Positions 49,281-61,598 of a stretch of 64,000 nucleotides of DNA are shown here, piece after piece. This stretch comes from Lepas anatifera (lineage: Eukaryota > Arthropoda > Thecostraca > Lepadidae). Both the position numbers and the translations under genes were made by a program. The DNA is taken from positions 1 to 64,000 of the forward strand of contig JAOTON010001264.1 of NCBI GenBank assembly GCA_034440635.1, given 5' to 3'. A model generated the notes under the pieces. It had not been told where the DNA came from. It searched no databases and saw only the letters and a program-made list of their open reading frames with translations. How positions within the stretch are numbered: position 1 is the first letter of the stretch; the number at the start of each line of letters is the position of its first letter.

Positions 49281-49959
49281 GTATTTGAAACCATAGTCAA
49301 ATGACAATGGCCTAGCAAGGGTGCGACAACGCCCTAACTTTACCTACCAGATATTTACAATGACACTACAACGCCTAGTATTCAGCTAGTACAGCGCTGG
49401 TGCGCAAGCAAGGTATGAACCAGGTATGAACGAAGCGCACACTATTGTGGCACAAGGCAAGGTTGTCATTCTCTAGTAATTGCATTGCTTTATGCTAGTG
49501 ACGTAGCCAGGGTTGCTTCACTTCGGTAATTGAACTATGGTGCAACTATTGTTCTGCAATGGTAAAACTTCTAGAAACACAATTTTAGGCTTGTACCTTG
49601 GAAAAAATTCTTTCTGTGTCATACAATACAATACTAATGCATAAAAATTTGCTCTAGCTTCCCTGAGGGCAGATCTAGAGACGGAAACGTACACTGCTCT
49701 GTTGTAAGCCTATGTCGCATTCTTTGACCTATGCTAACCTAAATATTGACTAGATGTAAAAATTATTTTTATAAATTCTCTTCGTCTTGTTAATAGCTTT
49801 CGAACGCCGCCCGTAATTTTCCTTTATCTTTCGTGGCGAACGGGATATGGAGGGGGGAACGCCCTCTCCCCCAGCAGGGCTCATCATGCAAAGGACCCCG
49901 GCGGGGCGCGTGTTAAGTAAACCCAACATCACCATCACTGTTTGCTAACGTCCCCTCAG

Positions 49960-50025
49960 CGACGAGCCATCACTGGAGAGGATGCTCAGTGTCTCTCAGT
50001 GCTGCCGGGAGTCAGCCCTCTACTG
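49960..50025 (+). CDS. Candidate internal exon, unit 2
   Basis: Same 66-bp exon as 34702-34767, with acceptor CTCAG and donor ACTG/GTAGTA. The frame keeps SVSLSAAGSQPST, with a silent AGC to AGT change. The competing frame would change (SQRC to SQCC). Confidence 0.3.
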
Positions 50026-50628
50026 GTAGTAGGGGATAACAATTTAACTGAAATCCAGTGGAGACTACAAGACCAAGCAGTGCAGCCAGTGCTCGTCAGA
50101 AACTCGAACAGAGCGGCGCCTCGACCAGCCCCCCGCCAGCACCTTCAGAGCTGTATAAACGAAGTGAAGGCAGCCTGTCATATGACCCCATCCAGGCGAT
50201 TTGTCAAAACAATTTGTCAGCACTGCAGACACAGTCATGACATTATGCTGAAATTGCTATATGTTTGCAAAAATATGTTTCCTCATGGTTATTTGCACAG
50301 TTGGCCCCGCTGGAATTAAAGAGTGGAATTAAAAAGATGTCAACACCCATATAGATGTTCAATTTTCAGGTTTCCAAAAAAGCAGGATATCTATGTCAAT
50401 CCCAAATAAAATGATTGCAGTTAGATAATGCAGACCATGCTTCACGCACAATGCAGTATTTCCACACCCATTGACAGGATCTGAGCCACCTTCGCCTTGA
50501 CAGGGGAGAGGGGGCTTGTAGCCACCTCAGATCTAGAGAACCACACTATGTAACCGAACACGGGAAACAGAGTTAGATAGCCCATCCACTTCTCAATTGA
50601 AAATATTGCAACCATTTTTTGTCTTTAG

Positions 50629-50783
50629 CCACATCAGACTCACCATTCTGGGGTTGTGGCAGGGGCATCCAGCGCCGCTTGCTGCTGACGTCCAAAGACA
50701 CCGCCGAAAGAGATACTGCTAGTGCTGGGCTTCCCAGGAGAGCTAAGGAATGGAGAGGGGGCATTAAAAATTTCCTCAACTAA
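50629..50783 (+). CDS. Candidate terminal exon, unit 2
   Basis: Fifty codons to TAA, same frame as the other three copies. Substitutions give SPFWGCGRG in place of SPSWGCSRG, two changes in a short stretch. That suggests weak constraint, or that this strand is not the coding one. In the antisense model the same changes cause one replacement (G to E), one silent change and a change in the split donor-side codon. Confidence 0.33.
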
Positions 50784-52399
50784 ATTGTTTTCATTTCATA
50801 TATGAAGCTGTATCCGCAAGTACTAAATTCACGATAGCACATATCGTTAAATCAAGTCGTTCAAATAGTAAAAATAGGTTTAACTTGTTCAAATACATCA
50901 CAGTACATAAATACATTCAAATAGGTCACAACACAAAAAAATTTTTCAGGCTGATGAACCATATAATTTGGGGATCACGTGGAATAGCAGGTATTAACAG
51001 TTACATTAGTAGGAACAGGTACATTAACAGGAATAACAGGTATATTATGGTGCAAATATATCTAAAAAGTAAATGGATGCTTTATAAAATTCATCTATCA
51101 TTACTATATGCAAGTACATGCCACACTGGCATTACTGGTTGGTTATGCACCTCTTTCATCCCAATGTAGCAACGGAAGATGCGGCCAATCTGGAGCCTGA
51201 AACATGAAATCTTTAACCACTTTCAGCCAATCTTTCCCCGTGTTGTAGCCAATTGAAATGTCACTCAATGAAATCAGAATCAAATATATCATGAGGATAA
51301 GGACAGTTCAAGTCTGTAAAGTACACAAAGTTTTTAAGAGCGACCCTATAGAGAGCACAGTCAAGGCGGATAAGCAAACCACCAGTGATGACAACGAGTC
51401 AGTTTTTACATTTTAACATGCGCAATGGCCTTAGTCAAAATTGAATATTTTACCACTATTGTAAAAGCAAATTTACATCAACTATTATTATCATACCAGA
51501 TATGAACATGAGAAGTTGTGATATCAGTCACAATTTATAACATACCGAAATGGTTGATAGCTGGTGACAAACTTGGTCATGCTGTATCACACTCAGCCCA
51601 CTGATACTGGATAAAAGTCAGCCATAAGGCAAAACAAAAGTTTGACCAGCACATCCAGCGATTTCTAAATCAGCAAACCTGAAAAATATCGCTGTATTAA
51701 TAACATCTTCTTAACCCCGTCACATGGACTTACCAAGTTTTAGAGCAAATATTTCAACACACTTGAGTTCAGCCCTAGTTAACCTTATATTTTAACAGTT
51801 CAAAAATTATGTTTCAAGCGAAATCTCCATAATCAATTATATGGTTTAGTTTACAACAGCTTCCACATGTCATTCACTCACTGCCTTTCTTCAGCTCCGC
51901 GCCTTCAAAAGTTATTAGTGGAAACGTTTATAAGGCGATACCGGAGCGCCCAATAACAAAATAAACTCCTCTGAGTTAGAGGTTTTGACACTTATGCACC
52001 GGCTTGGGATCGTCTGCACGAGACCTCTGCGTTCCTCGGAACCACTCAGCGGTCGATTGAGGGAGATCGCCGAAAGAGGAGGAGGAAGTAGGGTGACAGG
52101 GAAAGGAGAGGAGAGGGAAGGAGGGTGACAGGGAAAGGAGAGAAGGGGGAAGGAGGAGCTCGCTGGGAATGGGAGGGTGCGCATTATGTTCTCATGGGGA
52201 ACACCACAGGTTATCAAGGTCAAGAATGTAATGGGCCCATACAGCACTCGGTATGAACCCACACGTGGCCTCGTAGATCCTCAACATTCGGTACCGTCCG
52301 TGCATCACACATCCCTCAGACGCGCCGGCATCTCGAGCCTGGCTCAGTGCGTTGAACACGTTTTCTGCTCCTGCTTTCTCATAAGAAATGGGAGGGGAC

Positions 52400-53760
52400 T
52401 TGCTCGGAAAACATACGGGCAGATTTAGGGCGAGGGGGGAAGGAGCGGACAGGAAAAGAGGGAGGGTTAGAGGAAAAATAAAGGGAAAAGTTTGGGGGAG
52501 GGGGAAAAAGGGGAGAAGACGGGAGAGGGATGGACAAAGGAAGGGATATTCAGGAGCGCTACGGAAGGAGCACAGGGGAGACAGTGTGCTAGCGTCTGAT
52601 GGGGAACACAACAGGTCATTCCGGTCAAGACTGTATTGTGCCAAAAGAGCGCTTTGGATCACAACTAACGACGCCAAATACATCGTCTGACATTTGTTAC
52701 AGTCTATGTAAGGTTATTTTCTTTTTCTCTTTCAAAGCAGGGGGAGGAAGATGCCAAAGGAGAGTTGAGGTTTCGGGGAAAGAGGATTGGGAGGCTTAGA
52801 GTAGAGGGAGAGGATGAGCGACAGTTAAGGGAAAGGGGGACTGTTCGGGGGAAGGTCAGTAGGAGTGGGCAGTATTAGGAGAAGTGGAGGATGGAAGAGG
52901 GAGGGAGAAGTGACGGCGAGGCGTAGGAAGGAAAAGGAGAGCAAGTGGAAAGGAGAAGGTTTGAGGGAACGGAAGCATTGTGTCGGAGTAGGAGGTGGAG
53001 AAGGGAGCAATATGGAGAGGAAGGGTGAAAGGGGGTAGGGGGAGTATGGAAAAGGGAACTAAAGGGGAACGGGAGTTGGGAGGCGGAAGATGGTGAGAGG
53101 ATAGCCTCAGGGTTCCGGGAGGGGGCCTATGGCGTCTAGAACAGTATCTTCGTTAATAATACCTGCCCTACCCGCAAAAACGCCTCCAACCGAGCTGAGC
53201 ACGCCAAAAAGTATTTCTTCTTGCTTTATCATTGGGCAGGGCAGGGGAGGGAAAGGGATGGGGATGAGAGGGAATGGTAAGGGGAAAAAGAGAGGAGGGG
53301 ACAGTTAGGAAAAAGGAGGTTGTTAGAGGTTTGACAAAGTGAGTTGGAGTGGGCAGAGTTAAGGGAAGAGAGGGAGCGGGACAAGAGGGAGGGAGACGAG
53401 ATAGGAGGAGGACGAGGAACGAGGGTTAGGGGGAAGGGTGAGTGGTGGGGAATAGTGAGTGAGGAGCGGGAGGGGAGGAGGAAGGGAAGATGGGCAAGGG
53501 ACAGGCTTAGGGGGAGCGGTAAGCCTAGGATCTGGAGGAGAAAGGCAGAGATAGGAAGGAAGATCGGGAAAGTTAAGGGGAGAGGGAAGAGGAGGGGTGA
53601 TGGAAAGCGGGAGTGAGGTGGGAGAGCAGGATATATGCGAGTTAGGGGGAAAGGGGAGGGGAGAGATAAAAGCAGGGGGAGAGAGGTGGTATGGGAGGGT
53701 AAAGAGGGAGGGAAGAGGGGGAAGGGGAAACGAAGAAGTAGGGGACACAATAGGCCGGGA
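52400..53760. repeat. Purine-rich (G/A) block, unit 2
   Basis: Copy of the unit 1 block at 37140-38500, with small indels in the G/A runs. Its ORFs are again compositional artefacts. Confidence 0.85.
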
Positions 53761-54297
53761 GACAGAGTAAATTAGGCCTCACAGCAGGCCCGTATCCACA
53801 AGACATTAGAGAGAAACGTAACATAAGACACAGAAAAACAGAACAAGCATACAAACGTGGCATACAAACACCGCATCGACAGGTATTACCAGATCCCCTC
53901 TTCACACAATTATTGAGATACCATAAAGATTGACAGTTCGTGCCTCTTGGCTCACACCAATCACAGTACCGGATGGGCCCCACTCAACCAACGTGATCCA
54001 CTCTACGCCACCGGCAAAACACTAGATGCAGGAACCGTTGCGTTTAACAAACTATCCTGCATTTGCACCTGCTTTGCATGACATGTGGTGTTCCCAAGCA
54101 GCATACAAACACGACATACAATCATGGCATACAAACAACACAGATTCCAGTCTTAAAGCTCATCTCACACCAATGACTTTCTAAAAACTCATTCGAACGC
54201 CCGTGTGGGTGTCACCCCCTTGCTTCACCTACCGTCGCTGCAACGTCTTTATCTTCATGTGGGTCCTGGTGACCAAATATTTTCGTAGAGACGAGCG

Positions 54298-56037
54298 TCA
54301 ACGTAGGGATACTTGCGAACCAGAAGTTCGTAAAGCTTGCGTACCACGAAATATATCTGCAGTACCATTCAAGAGGCAAAAATTCTCCTGGAACTCCTGC
54401 ACGAATTTCATCCACTCAGGGGATGTGTGTAGTGTCAGTCCACCCGGGTTAAGTGTAAAATCCAGCCCAGATCACTGCTAGCATGGGCAGCTGTGGCACA
54501 CTCGCTCGATCCTTGGCCAAGACTAGGATCAACATCCCTACACTTGTGAGCTTTAAAGCCAGCCACATAGGCGAGGGCTTCTCGCGACAACTGATGTGCA
54601 CTGCTCTTCACCGGTGCAGGCGCTGCGCATGCAGACAAAGACTACTCCACTTCACTTCTCCATCTGATCACACACAGCAGCGACATCATCAAGCTCTTCA
54701 GTAATGACTGTCAGGGGGGGGTGTCCAGTTGCAGGGTAGCCGCACTCAAGTATGTTGATTCTTCTTCTTCCAGCGAGACTGGGGCTCCATCAGCATGTGG
54801 TCTAGCATGAGAACACGAGTCTTGCCCTCCACAGCCGTTGGGTGGGTGCTGCCTGCTCCCAAGCCCCTGAACTGAGAGAAGAAGTTCGTTACCATGTCCT
54901 GATTCACCCGAGACGTCAGAAAGTACTTGACACCGTAGATGTTCTTGAGCATGCTGTGGAGACCTCGCAGGGCTGTTAAGGACATGATGAACCCGTTCCG
55001 GAATGGTACCTGCTCTGGCATCCGACTCGGGAGTCCCGAATCAGCCGCATAAACTCGAGCAGAGAAGTATACTGAGCATTCATGGTGTGCTCCAAGCCGA
55101 ATGCTGACCGATGAGCCTTGCCGTCCAGGAAGCACTGAAAGTTGCAGGTGTCGAACATCTCGTCGCAGGTGATGATGAACAGCGCCTGCTTGACGAAGCG
55201 CTGACCGAATAGGTGGAGTAGACACCTTCCCACGCGCTCGCTGAGCATCTGGGCCGCTGGACGTACTTGCTGTCGCTCCTGGCCAGTCACCTGACGGAAA
55301 TTTTTTAGTATAAACTTAATCTGACAATCATCAACTGATGGGCGATTGCCAAACCGAACAGTTTTATTGGATATTTTGCTATATCCAGCGAATAACTGAC
55401 ACTTAGTCAAATATTCACAATCTAGTCATTTATCATTATTTTTCAACTTAACAAATATTAGAAGATGAAACATGTTCAGCTCTCACACGTTTATAGATTT
55501 GTTTTAAATCTATCTTCACCTATCAGGGTAGGTTCATAATGTCTTTTTATTCAAAAGAGGACCACTAAAATTATTGCTATGTTCCCGTTGCCAGAGAAAA
55601 ATATATTGATATGTTCATTCGAATGAGTGACCTGAGATTCATTTGATAGCAATGAATCAATTTTGCCTCTGCAAATACAATTGTACACAGTATATTAATA
55701 AAAACGGTACAAACCAAATGGAAAGGTGCACTCCCGAGCACTGAATAATTTAAAATCCTATACAAATCATTTAAATTTCACGTCCAGTAGATTTAAAAAG
55801 AGCACAAGTAAAAGTTTGATGCACAAAACTGATTGCCCATACCTTTATATGCTTCAACTGAAGGGCGTGGCAAAGCAGAAGCTTGGCATTGTCCTTTGCC
55901 AAAAGCTGCTGGGGGAGGCCCTTGTCTACTACCGGTGCTTCTGGACCCAGTAGCCTCCGACCCTGGTCCAAGATGTGGTTCCTCAGCAGCTTCAGGAAGT
56001 GAGGGACCATCCACAGATCTTAAGCCACTGGCAGCAT
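54298..56037 (-). pseudogene. P-element/THAP9-like transposase fossil, unit 2
   Basis: Same exons as in unit 1: 56037-55843 and from 55320 onward. This copy keeps one frame open through a part that is shifted in unit 1, running from KFILKNFRQ through QMLSERVGRCLLHLFGQRF and ITCDEMFDTCNFQCF to YTSLLEFMRLIRDS. It has its own break near the C-terminus, where a base lost at about 54457 interrupts the run into GGLTLHTSPEW. LTSRVNQDMVTNFFSQ and ALAYVAGFKAHKC remain. The two copies therefore carry partly different disabling changes on top of the shared TAA before PHFLK. No THAP domain was seen. Confidence 0.8.
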
Positions 56038-56743
56038 CTGAAAAATTCATACAAGCATGAGGAAAGGACAGGCCAAAAATATGGAATGGAAGACTTCAAT
56101 TCCCAGGACTTAAATGTGAGCACAAAACTTGGCTTAGGGCCAAAAAGTTTTATAAGAATGCTATCCATCACATTAATGTATTTCAAGTTATTACACAAAA
56201 GTGACAGCAGAAAAAGAAGCAACAGAATCATTGTTTGCTACAATATACCATGAATATACCAGGGTGCAAAGTATGGTACATTTGACAAGGACTAGTCAAT
56301 GTGAGTGCCCCGGGAGACAGAAACAAGTGGTGCAAATTTTATTAACCTGGTGCGAATTTGAGACTGGTGCTTCTGGACCCGGTAGCCTCCGACCCTGGTC
56401 CAAGATGTGGTTCCTCAGCAGCTTCAGGAAGTGAGGGACTATCCACAGATCTTAAGCCACTGGCAGCACCTGAAAAATTCATACAAGCATGAGAAAAGGA
56501 CAGGCCAAAAATATGGAATGGAAGACTTCAATTCCCAGGACTTAAATGTGAGCATAAACTTGGCTTAGGGCCAAAAAGTTTTATAAGAATGCTATCCATC
56601 ACATTACTGTATTTCAAGTTATTACACAAAAGTGACAGCAGAAAAAGAAGCAAAAGAATTATTGTTTGCTACCATACACCATGAATATACCAGGGTGCAA
56701 AGTATGGTACTTTTGACAAGGTCTTGTCAATGTGAGTGCCCCT
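55935..56743. repeat. ~430-bp local tandem duplication, unit 2
   Basis: Unit 2 counterpart of 40674-41482. It duplicates the 5' part of the P-like upstream exon. Confidence 0.9.
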
Positions 56744-56882
56744 CTCAACCCCCCCCCACCAGAGTCAGTCTCAGGCCCTTGAGAGTTATTGTCAGGGAGC
56801 CTCTCGGGAGTGCTCTTAACTGTTGGTCTAAGGGGCTCCTGGAGTTTTCCCTTGAACAAATCCGAGAAACAAAAACACTCAA

Positions 56883-56946
56883 CACTACGTAGGCACTACG
56901 TAGAAAACACTACGTAGTAGACACTACGTACGTAAACACTACGTAG
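56883..56946. repeat. CACTACGTAG minisatellite, unit 2
   Basis: Five copies with the same spacing as at 41622-41685. Confidence 0.9.
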
Positions 56947-57013
56947 AAGATGCTACTAAGTTCTACTGCCCAATAGAAAGCTAGAAAAGCATTTCTGAGA
57001 GGAAATCTGAAAT

Positions 57014-59480
57014 CTTCGCACTAGAGGTGGGACTTTCTAGGCCCGGGGGCCCAGGGCAAAAGCCCGGCCCAGGCCCGCGGGCTTTGACCGGGCCTGAAGG
57101 CCTGATTTAAGCCAATGTCGGGCTGATAACGGGCTTCACCCAGGCTCATTCCGGGCTTCAACTAAACTGGGACTTCAAGTCAATTTTCTGTAAGTTAAAT
57201 AAGCCTTTTTCAGTACAGACCTAGTTTTTTTCCACTGAAACATAATCTTATTCATGCACCAGCAGCTTTCGAAAATGCATATACAATTAATTTTGAGACT
57301 TTTAGACATACATCAGGAATGTAAAAGCATGAAGCTCTAGCTTTCTATCTGTTACTCATGCCAGGGTCAAAAGCAAGTTACTTAAACCTGAATTAATATT
57401 TAAAATCAAATATTGAATAATGCCTACAGTTGCACACATCCATGCCGTACTGTCATCTTATGAATATCCTAATTACTTTAAAATTTTCAAGTCATATATG
57501 GGTGAACAAAATATAAATTGTGATAGCATATTTGTTACTTCCATATTGTCAGTATACCATTTCAAAGGAAGTCATTTAACCAATTTGCTGCTAACATATT
57601 GATATTAACACCTAGCTCTAGCTAGAAAATTCTTTCAAGAAGCTTTCTGCTCCAGGTAAAAAGAAAATGTTATCTATGGAGCCATTCCCATGTCCTCTAC
57701 GAAAAATGGTGAAGTAAATATGTCAAGTACAAACTATCTAGTGGGAGCCCATAATTGTCAAATTGGCCTGGTAACTCTAGCTGCAAGAACAAATGTTGGT
57801 AAGTTTGACCCTTCCACAGCTACATCTTGCTCTTTCATTGCCCAAAAGATGCAAAATCCACTCAGAAAGGGCTAGTATAAGCAAGGAAATAGCCACAAAG
57901 AAAACATGTTTTTGATCGAAGTACTTCAAAACATATAAATTAGTCAGTTGTGGGGAGATACTGGGGAGAGCAGTCAGCCATAAAAGGAACCTTTGAAATT
58001 ACACCAAAACATGAATATACTTGACAGTATGTGTTGCATTTTCCTTGTGGAGATACTTCCCTGGCCTCTATGAAATACAACTTCTATTATAAGCTTTGAA
58101 CTTGAACATAACAGCACTTCCCTCCCACCACACTAAAGGTATTATCGCAGTAGGTGGATCACATCTCGCGGTGCAAAAGGATTACATCAGAAGGTCCACT
58201 GATCAAAGGGTCTAATGTTCATAGGTTCTACCCTGTGAAAGTTAGACCTTTTGAATAAGAAGTCCACAAACAAGTGCACAAAAAGTGGCCTATTCTCAGG
58301 AACAAATGAAATGCACCACACACTTTGTGCTTATTTTTTAAATCTGTGAAATTTTAAAATATATTTTCAAAAGTCTTGACATATTTTCGCTGAAATAAAC
58401 TTACTATTCTGGTAAATTTTGGTGAAAAATGTTTTCATAAATGATTACTCTAATGTAGACAAGCACGGCGCTTCAGATACCTACTAAGCGCAAGCCCGTC
58501 AAATACAACAAAGCAAACAGAAATAGTGTTCAAGCCCAAATGGTGATGTGGATGGGATTGAGTTGTTTTTTTGTGTCAGATTTACTTTTTGGTGGAGATT
58601 GGTGCAATATTTTTATTCAATGTTTGGTGCGAACCTGTGGAAAACTAGTGGTTCCTTATCAAGATAGTTCTTTATGGCTGGTGGTTTGATAATTGTATAT
58701 GGCTGATGGGCCTTGTTCATGTTCGCCTGTTGGCTTACCTACTTTCCAGACCGGGCTGACCCAAGCAGAACATTCTTTTAACTATCTTCCAAGCTGTTTA
58801 GTGACTAAACTAAAAGAAAATGTTCACATGTATCAATTGAGGGACAATGTGAAGGAGTTTTGGTTCCTTCACAGCCATTCCGCCATGATATTCTGAAAAG
58901 TTTTAGCTGAAAACTTGTCACTGCTCTCCCCTCTATTTATTAACATTATTGGAACTCAATTGTGAGGCTCGTGCCAGCATATAATGATTTATAAAAGTGC
59001 AAAGATGGAGGAAATGTCTGACATGAGTGGACTAATTTCATCCCGATTCTTATAGCTGCCATGTGCATACCTCTATCTAGAATACCCTTTGTTTTTATAA
59101 GGTGATGCTGGTCATTACCTGAAGTAAGCTTGCATCATAAGCAAGCCATGTTTCATACTGTGTTTTTCAGTATCATTTTCTGCTGAATTATTAAGATAGC
59201 TGAGGCTACTGATGCTACATGCACCTTTTTGATATGGTTTTGGGAGAAACCAAAACTTTTTACAAGATAAATTGGCTTAAAACATATATTTGAAACAGCT
59301 TTAAAGTAAATAAATTTTGTATATAGTCGTTAATGGTTTTCCATGATACCGGGCCTTCCCAGGCTTGATAATCCATTTCTTCCACAAACCGGGCTTGTGA
59401 CGGGCTTCTAAAATCAGCAGCCGGCCGGGCCCGGGCCCGGGCCTGCAAAATTGCCTGAAACTCCCACCTCTACTTCGCAC
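57014..59480. mobile_element. hAT-type non-autonomous element, unit 2
   Basis: Unit 2 copy of the 41753-44218 element: body 57022-59472 (2,451 bp), target duplication CTTCGCAC at 57014-57021 and 59473-59480, ends TAGAGGTGGGA/TCCCACCTCTA. The identical target duplication shows it was copied with the unit, not inserted twice. Confidence 0.9.
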
Positions 59481-59870
59481 TATTCTGGGAGGATGCTGGA
59501 GGAGGAGGTAGACGAGAAGCGCGAACACACCCTTCATCAGGAAAGGGAAATTTTGACCTCCCCATATCAGGTAAAATTGGTTGCAATATGGTAAAATCAC
59601 TCTGGGTGATCGCACGAGGCTATTTCAAATGGAAAGAGTATGGTGTTACCAAGGTCCTTAACGGTAACAATCCGGAGCCGACTCTACTATGACGTCATGG
59701 TAAGCAAAATAAGTTTACCAATAGGGTTCCATGTTAAAATTAACCAACTTCAAACGTCTACGACAGATACAGTATGTCAAATTTTTTCATCACGATCTCA
59801 TGTTCAATTTAATTCCAAAATATTTTCACTCATGGGAATTCGATTCCACTTAATCAAAAATATGCACACC

Positions 59871-60329
59871 TTAAAGGGAATGTGTCACCTTCATAACGTG
59901 ATTTTAACTAAGATAGCCAAGTTGTAAAGCAAGTCGGAAAACCCGGTACTCAATATATAATTTGTCTTGGAACTCAAGATTTCCGTAGAAAAAAGCTAAA
60001 ACCTACCTGCAGTGTACCCCTCATGTACCCTTAGCAGCAGGCCACAGCTGTCATGGCTGTTGGTGTGACGACATTTGCTGACGTCACTGTGAGCATCAGC
60101 CAATCGAAGCCCTTGAAGCGTTTCAAGTATGGTAGGGTTTGCCAGATCATGACATCATCCACAGGCAGATATTTATTGCTTTCCCTAGAGGAATATTTTA
60201 AAAATAAAAATATTGAGCTTATTGTACACTTTTTTAGAGAATTCATGAGTGGTTTCATTATTTTCGGCTAAAAGTATGCCTAATTACACTAAATTCCAGG
60301 ATTTGACCAAGGTTCTACATTCCCTTTAA
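59871..60329. mobile_element. TTAA MITE, unit 2
   Basis: Unit 2 copy of 44609-45067, with TTAA at 59871-59874 and 60326-60329 and AGGGAATGT ends. Confidence 0.8.
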
Positions 60330-60504
60330 GTTAGCTCTGGAACCTCCATATGGCTCACATATTAGTTAGTGCAGTCCTCTAGCTGCCATATCACTGTATG
60401 ACGTCACCCTGAGGACGGATTTCATTTCATAGGCCACGCCTTTTGTAAAGTAGCCTCGGCGATGAGTTATGACAAAAGTGGAACTCAAGATTAGGCACTT
60501 CAGA

Positions 60505-60774
60505 TAGGGTATGTTCCAGACCCTCTTGCAAAAATCCAAAAGCTTTTGGCGCCAGACTTCTTGTCTGAAAATACCTACATGCTTTGAAAAATTCCCAAGC
60601 TAAATGACGTAAAGGAAAGTAGCAAATGCGCTGTTATTGTGCAGTGCCTGATTTTGACAATTATGGCTTACTTGATAAATCATTCTGCGCCTTTTATCTT
60701 TGGTAATCTTTAAAAATGCACCTAGCACCAAATGCTCTCAGATTTTCGCAAGAGGGACTGGAACATACCCATAT
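60505..60774. mobile_element. 270-bp foldback MITE, unit 2
   Basis: Unit 2 copy of 45243-45512, with the same inverted arms. Confidence 0.75.
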
Positions 60775-61598
60775 TCACACTGACTTAGTTTCCATGACCA
60801 AAATACAATCTGCATCGGACCACCGAGCAGTATACATCGTGGAGTCGTGGAGGTCGTCAATTGCGATCTTCCCAGCACTTGAGCACGGACCCTGTCATAT
60901 TACTCGGGAAATAGCACTTGATATACTCCATCGGTAGTCCGATCCGGATCGCAATTTGGTCACGGAGACTAGGTCCCTAGCTAATGATTTTCACCAATGA
61001 CGCTCAGTCCGAATCATAAAAATTTTAGCATGCAAGGTGGGGACCATTCTGATCCCTAGCCTGTCTCACCAGCTCACCAGATTTTCATGGATTTCTTCAT
61101 TGTGAACCGGCGGCATTTTAGTCCCTGAATTCCAGCACACCAGCTCTTCTGCCAAGCACTATTGTGAACCTTCCCCATGGATTTTATGGTCCCCTAAATC
61201 AGTGCAAAAAATGTTCACCCGAAGAAACTCAGGGAGCAGAAGTGACATTTTTATTTTTGATTTGTCCCTTTTGAATGCCCTTCTCTCCCTTCCCCTTTGA
61301 GTGCCCTTCTCTTCTCTTACTGTCCCTTGTCACGGCTTGAACTGATTATAGAATCCATTGATCCAAATGGGATCCTATCAGTGTTGTTTTCATTCCCTCT
61401 GCTTAGCTCACCTCCAATCCAGACAGATTTTACAAAATCTATAATAAGATAATGAAAAATGCGTCTTATTTCACATGCTGACCAATAGATAATTATATCA
61501 GATGGGCTAACAAACTCGTACAAGGTATATGAAAATAGACCTACTTACTCATGATGAAGCATGTTTTGATTTAATAGGCAAAAAATTTTGTCCTAGTA

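Larger units (their letters stand above)
46336..61598. repeat. Tandem-array unit 2 (15.26 kb, complete)
   Basis: Bounded on both sides by GTCCTAGTA/GCTTCTTGGAAGG. It contains every element of unit 1 at an offset of 15,258-15,262 bp, plus the Harbinger-type insertion. Stretches without a supported gene: 46336-46806, 48126-49250, 50785-52080, 53765-54295 and 60775-61598. Confidence 0.96.

Noticed and set aside
46336..61598. Independent transposon insertions in units 1 and 2
   Set aside because: The hAT and TTAA elements have identical target duplications and neighbours in both units, so they were copied with the unit.
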